A stretch of 64,000 nt of DNA from Pseudomonas multiresinivorans. GTDB taxonomy: Bacteria > Pseudomonadota > Gammaproteobacteria > Pseudomonadales > Pseudomonadaceae. A program made the translations under genes and the position numbers. Shown here in pieces: positions 60,770 through 64,000 of this stretch (positions within the stretch are counted from its first letter, which is position 1; the number at the start of each line of letters is the position of its first letter). The DNA is taken from positions 5,518,001-5,582,000 of the forward strand of contig NZ_CP048833.1 of the NCBI RefSeq assembly GCF_012971725.1. Direction: 5' to 3'. A model generated the notes under the pieces. That model was not told the DNA's origin, ran no database searches, and saw only the letters and a list, made by a program, of their open reading frames with translations.

Positions 60770-61398
60770 ACCGCGAACTGCTCAAGAGCGCCCTGGCACT
60801 GGGCCTGGTCGCGCTGATCGCCACGGGCGTGGTGGCGACCGTTCACCAGCTCACCGCCCAGCGCATCGACACCGCCCAGCGTGAGGCGCGTGGCCGCACG
60901 CTGCTTGAGCTGCTGCCCCGGGGCAGCTATGACAACCATCCGCTGGAAACCGAAGTCAGCGCTTTCGATCCCAAGCTGCTGGGCCGCGACGAGCCGGCAC
61001 CCGCTTACATCGCCCGGCTCCGGGGCCAGGCCACGGCGGTCGTACTCCAGCCCGTGGCGCGGGATGGCTATGGCGGCTCGATCCAGTTGCTGGTCGGCGT
61101 GACTGCGCAGGGCCGCCTGCTCGGCGTGCGGGTCGTGGCCCATCATGAAACGCCGGGCCAGGGCGACCGTATCGAACTGGGCAAGAGCGACTGGCTGCAC
61201 GGCTTCGACGGCCGTTCGCTGACTGATCCGGGCGACAAAGGCTGGAAGGTGAAGAAGGACGGCGGCCAGTTCGACCAGTTCGCCGGCGCCACCGTCACCC
61301 CGCGCGCGGTGGTCAAGGCCACGCACCTGGCGCTGCAGTACTTCGACGCGCACAAAGCAGAGCTGCTCGCCCCCGCCTCGGGAGAGAACCATGAATGA
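60766..61398 (+). CDS. rnfG: Ion-translocating oxidoreductase subunit RnfG
   Basis: A 210-residue protein with one N-terminal membrane helix and a periplasmic FMN-binding domain. The FMN-attachment motif appears as FDQFAGATVTPRAVV, with alanine where SGAT is common. Other family segments are VVAHHETPGQGDRI and GWKVKKDGGQFDQF. It passes electrons through its covalent flavin. It overlaps rnfD and rnfE by a few bases. Confidence 0.95.
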   Translation: MNRELLKSALALGLVALIATGVVATVHQLTAQRIDTAQREARGRTLLELLPRGSYDNHPLETEVSAFDPKLLGRDEPAPAYIARLRGQATAVVLQPVARDGYGGSIQLLVGVTAQGRLLGVRVVAHHETPGQGDRIELGKSDWLHGFDGRSLTDPGDKGWKVKKDGGQFDQFAGATVTPRAVVKATHLALQYFDAHKAELLAPASGENHE

Positions 61399-62104
61399 TC
61401 CCGGCTACCGCGAAATCGCCCTGCAGGGGCTGTGGAAGAACAATCCCGGGCTGGTCCAGTTGCTTGGCCTGTGCCCTCTGCTCGGCACCAGCAGCTCCAT
61501 GGTCAACGCCCTCGGCCTGGGGCTGGCGACCCTATTCGTGCTGCTTTGCACCAGCGTCAGCGTCTCGCTGATCCGCAGCACGCTGAGCGAGGCCGCGCGC
61601 CTGCCGGCGTTCCTGCTGATCATCGCTACCCTGACCACCTGCATCGAACTGCTGATGCAGGCCTGGCGCTTCGAGCTGTACCAGGTGCTGGGCATCTTCG
61701 TGCCGCTGATCACCACCAACTGCGTAGTTCTCGGCCGTGCGCAAACCTTCGCCTCGCAAAACAACGTGGCGCGCTCGGCCTTCGACGGTTTGATGATGGG
61801 CCTGGGCTTCGCCCTGGTCCTGCTGATCATCGGCACCCTGCGCGAACTGCTCGGCCATGGCACCCTGCTGGCCGGCATGGAGCTGCTGTTCGGCCCGGCC
61901 GCCGCCGACTGGAAAGTACAGGTCCCCGGCTACCAGGGCCTGCTGCTGGCGGTGCTGCCGCCCGGCGCCTTCCTGGTGCTGGGCCTGCTGATCGCCCTCA
62001 AGAACCGTATTGATGAAAGCCTGTCGGACCGTGCCAAGGCGCAGGCGGGCGACGTACCCGCGACCGAGCGCCAGCGCGTCCGCGTGACCGGAGTGATCGA
62101 ATGA
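61391..62104 (+). CDS. rnfE: Ion-translocating oxidoreductase subunit RnfE
   Basis: A 237-residue membrane protein paralogous to RnfA, with six helices and the matching cysteine segments LLGLCPLLGTSSSMVNALG and FVPLITTNCVVLGRAQ. Later segments are GTLRELLGHGTLLAG and a cytoplasmic C-terminal tail. It overlaps rnfG by eight bases and nth by four, so nth is translated from the same message. Confidence 0.95.
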   Translation: MNDPGYREIALQGLWKNNPGLVQLLGLCPLLGTSSSMVNALGLGLATLFVLLCTSVSVSLIRSTLSEAARLPAFLLIIATLTTCIELLMQAWRFELYQVLGIFVPLITTNCVVLGRAQTFASQNNVARSAFDGLMMGLGFALVLLIIGTLRELLGHGTLLAGMELLFGPAAADWKVQVPGYQGLLLAVLPPGAFLVLGLLIALKNRIDESLSDRAKAQAGDVPATERQRVRVTGVIE

Positions 62105-62739
62105 ATGCCGCCAAGCGCGCGGAGATTTTCCGCCGACTGAAAGAAGACAATCCCAACCCCGAAACCGAGCTGGCCTACAGCTCGCCCTTCGAGCTGCTCA
62201 TAGCGGTGCTGCTTTCCGCCCAGGCCACCGATGTCGGCGTGAACAAGGCCACTGCCAGGCTCTACCCGGTGGCCAATACCCCGGAAGCGATCTACGCCCT
62301 CGGCGTGGAGGGCCTGTCGGAGTACATCAAGACCATCGGCCTGTACAACAGCAAGGCGAAGAACACCATCGAGACCTGCCGCATCCTCATCGAGAAGCAC
62401 GGCGGCCAGGTGCCGGAGAACCGCGAAGACCTGGAGGCCTTGCCCGGCGTGGGCCGCAAGACCGCCAACGTAGTTCTCAACACGGCTTTCCGACAGCCGG
62501 CGATGGCAGTGGACACGCATATCTTCCGCGTTTCCAACCGCACCAACATCGCGCCGGGGCGCAATGTGCTGGAGGTGGAGCGCAAGCTGCTCAAGTTCGT
62601 GCCCAAGGAATACCTGCTGGATGCGCACCACTGGCTGATCCTGCATGGGCGCTACGTCTGCAAGGCGCGCAAGCCGCAGTGTGGCAGCTGCCGGATCGAG
62701 GACCTGTGCGAGTACAAGCACAAGACTTCGGACGATTGA
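62101..62739 (+). CDS. nth: Endonuclease III
   Basis: A 212-residue bifunctional DNA glycosylase/AP lyase that removes oxidised pyrimidines. The helix-hairpin-helix LPGVGRKTANVV carries K120 and the catalytic aspartate is D138 (VDTH), the same numbering as E. coli Nth. The C-terminal 4Fe-4S loop is CKARKPQCGSCRIEDLC. It is the last gene of the rnf operon, overlapping rnfE by four bases, an arrangement conserved in many gammaproteobacteria. Confidence 0.97.
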   Translation: MNAAKRAEIFRRLKEDNPNPETELAYSSPFELLIAVLLSAQATDVGVNKATARLYPVANTPEAIYALGVEGLSEYIKTIGLYNSKAKNTIETCRILIEKHGGQVPENREDLEALPGVGRKTANVVLNTAFRQPAMAVDTHIFRVSNRTNIAPGRNVLEVERKLLKFVPKEYLLDAHHWLILHGRYVCKARKPQCGSCRIEDLCEYKHKTSDD

Positions 62740-62781
62740 GCGTTATGGGAAAATTCCTTCAGGCTGATTGAAAAAATCTTT

Positions 62782-62810
62782 TTTACCGTCCACTCCTTTG
62801 TCGATATAAG
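62782..62810 (+). promoter_or_regulatory. Possible promoter of the PA3496-type gene
   Basis: TTTACC at 62782-62787 and TATAAG at 62805-62810, 17 bases apart, 37 bases upstream of the gene start in an AT-rich stretch. Confidence 0.4.
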
Positions 62811-62846
62811 GGGCGCCAACACACCCCGTGTTGTGGAGTGCACCGA

Positions 62847-63029
62847 ATGGCAAACGACAAAGAAGACCTCGAACTCGAGGACGATGTCAGCACAGACGAC
62901 AGCGATGACGGCGCAGAAGCCACGGCAGAGGTCGCCAAGACCAACCTGACCAAGCGCCGCATCATCGACAACTACCTGGAAGAGCGTCGCCTGCAACGCC
63001 AACTGTCCGACTACGATTTCGATCTGTAA
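62847..63029 (+). CDS. PA3496-type small acidic protein
   Basis: A 60-residue protein with a strongly acidic first half (KEDLELEDDVSTDDSDDGAE) and a basic helix ending in a conserved tail, RRIIDNYLEERRLQRQLSDY then DFDL. This matches the small proteins labelled PA3496-family putative envelope integrity proteins; the biochemical role is unknown. The start follows GTGGAG. It follows nth and ends at a strong terminator. Confidence 0.88.
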   Translation: MANDKEDLELEDDVSTDDSDDGAEATAEVAKTNLTKRRIIDNYLEERRLQRQLSDYDFDL

Positions 63030-63064
63030 GCCTTCTCCTGATCCTGAATGTAAAGCCCGTATGA

Positions 63065-63092
63065 AAAAGCCCCGCATCCTGGCGGGGCTTTT
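63065..63092 (+). terminator. Strong intrinsic terminator
   Basis: Stem AAAAGCCCCGC/GCGGGGCTTTT with a six-base loop, followed by TGTTTTC, 35 bases past the small acidic gene. Confidence 0.92.
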
Positions 63093-63148
63093 TGTTTTCT
63101 GCTCGTAGGGCGAGCTCGCTTCCGGAAAGCTTTGCGTCAGAGGGGCTG

Positions 63149-63267
63149 CCCTCTCCCCCCGCCCTCTCCCTGAAGGGAGAGGGAGCTGTCCGCGTCGGCT
63201 GACGCATAAGTTTCCGCCGGTGCCGAACCAGTCCCCTCTCCCTTCAGGGAGAGGGTTAGGGAGAGGG
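63149..63267. repeat. Two CCCTCTCC palindromes
   Basis: A first palindrome (CCCTCTCCCCCCGCCCTCTC, then AAGGGAGAGGG) and a second (CCCTCTCCCTTCAGGGAGAG, then GTTAGGGAGAGGG), facing each other. They are the same family as at 22941-23241. Confidence 0.8.
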
Positions 63268-63315
63268 AAATCCCTGGCACAAGGTTCCAGGGACAGACAC
63301 CGTCACCCTACAAAA

Positions 63316-64000
63316 TCACACCGCGACGCCGGCGCGCTGCACTACCCGATAACAAGGCTCATACGCCGCACCACCCGGCAACTTCATGCGGTGCTGCTCG
63401 ACGAACGCCTGCAGCAGCGCGTCCAGCGGCTCCATGATGGCCGCATCACCGTGGATCTCGTACGGACCGAACTCCTCGATCATGCGGATGCCGCGGTCCT
63501 TAACGTTGCCCGCGACTATGCCGGAGAACGCCCGGCGCAGGTTTGCCGCCAGTTCGTGGGGCGGCACATCGCGGCCCAGGTCGAGGGCGGCCATGTTCTC
63601 GTGGGTCGGCTCGAACGGGCGCTGGAAGCCCTCGTCGATCTTCAGCAACCAGTTGAAGTGGTAGGCGTCGTTACGCTCGCGGCGGAACTGCTTGACCCGC
63701 TTGAGCCCTTCGCTCATTTCCCGCGCCACTTCCGCCGGGTCGTCGATGATGATGCGGTAGCGCTGCTGCGCCGCCTCGCCCAGGGTCGCGCCGACGAAGG
63801 CGTGCAGTTGCTCGATGTAGGCTGCCGCGCTGCGCGGGCCGGTGAGCACCAGGGGGAACGGCATGTCCTGGTTCTCCGGGTGCATGAGGATGCCCAGCAG
63901 GTAGAGGAACTCCTCCGCCGTACCGACGCCGCCGGGGAACACGATGATGCCGTGGCCGACGCGAACGAAGGCCTCCAGGCGCTTTTCGATGTCCGGCAGG
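63316..64000 (-). CDS. ppnN: LOG-family nucleotide 5'-monophosphate nucleosidase (partial)
   Basis: The C-terminal 227 or so residues of a protein that runs off the right edge. The LOG signature is HGIIVFPGGVGTAEEFLYLL, and later parts match PpnN/YgdH (GRDVPPHELAANLRRAFSGI, VKDRGIRMIEEFGPYEIHGD). PpnN splits purine and pyrimidine nucleoside monophosphates into base and ribose 5-phosphate, and in E. coli is stimulated by (p)ppGpp. The N-terminus is not in view. Confidence 0.9.
   Translation of the reverse strand, partial: LPDIEKRLEAFVRVGHGIIVFPGGVGTAEEFLYLLGILMHPENQDMPFPLVLTGPRSAAAYIEQLHAFVGATLGEAAQQRYRIIIDDPAEVAREMSEGLKRVKQFRRERNDAYHFNWLLKIDEGFQRPFEPTHENMAALDLGRDVPPHELAANLRRAFSGIVAGNVKDRGIRMIEEFGPYEIHGDAAIMEPLDALLQAFVEQHRMKLPGGAAYEPCYRVVQRAGVAV

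Overview
The window is about 64 kb of high-GC bacterial chromosome. Gene content and order point to a Pseudomonas of the broad P. aeruginosa lineage. Supporting features are a fused shaAB-type Mrp antiporter operon near pdxH, a dinG-type helicase and a quiP acylase, then dcd, apbC and metG, and an rnfABCDGE-nth block followed by a PA3496-type small gene. Intergenic gaps carry many REP-like palindromes with the core GTAGGAGCGAGCTTGC. I see no rRNA, tRNA, CRISPR array, prophage or insertion sequence. Species assignment is inference.

Region 1 (1-4.3 kb, minus strand): hutC regulator, a gap with a HutC-type operator, then hutU (urocanase), a CaiB/BaiF CoA-transferase and the start of a gene that looks like an acyl-CoA dehydrogenase. 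The last three are tightly coupled. The grouping suggests a route feeding an imidazolyl acid, possibly imidazolepropionate, into urocanate breakdown.

Region 2 (4.3-22.8 kb): recJ, yaeQ, a membrane diguanylate cyclase, a lone CoA-transferase and a vapBC toxin-antitoxin pair. Next is a divergent cluster: an SDR plus FCD-type regulator on one strand, and a periplasmic binding protein, an APH-fold kinase and a class III PLP phospho-lyase-like enzyme on the other, separated by a perfect 22-bp palindrome. Envelope genes, a LysR/SDR divergent pair, and an EamA / cysteine-synthase-like / aspartate-racemase-like operon follow.

Region 3 (22.8-29 kb): a 123-bp tandem repeat, then the six-gene Mrp-type Na+(K+)/H+ antiporter operon mnhAB-C-D-E-F-G.

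Region 4 (29-50 kb): a second SlyB-type lipoprotein, glycerate kinase, pdxH, OmpA-type lipoproteins, a serine esterase, a secreted agarase-like glycosidase, the dinG-type helicase, small membrane and secreted proteins, two SEC-C zinc-motif proteins, a TRIC channel, the AHL acylase quiP, an AAA nucleotide-binding protein, dcd and apbC.

Region 5 (50-64 kb): metG; a YgiB/YgiC/DUF350 cluster with a DUF4349 lipoprotein; ccdAB with a repeat operator; the overlapping rnfABCDGE-nth operon, which makes the ion-pumping ferredoxin:NAD+ oxidoreductase (or SoxR-reducing) complex; a small acidic protein; and the 3' part of a LOG-family nucleosidase (ppnN).
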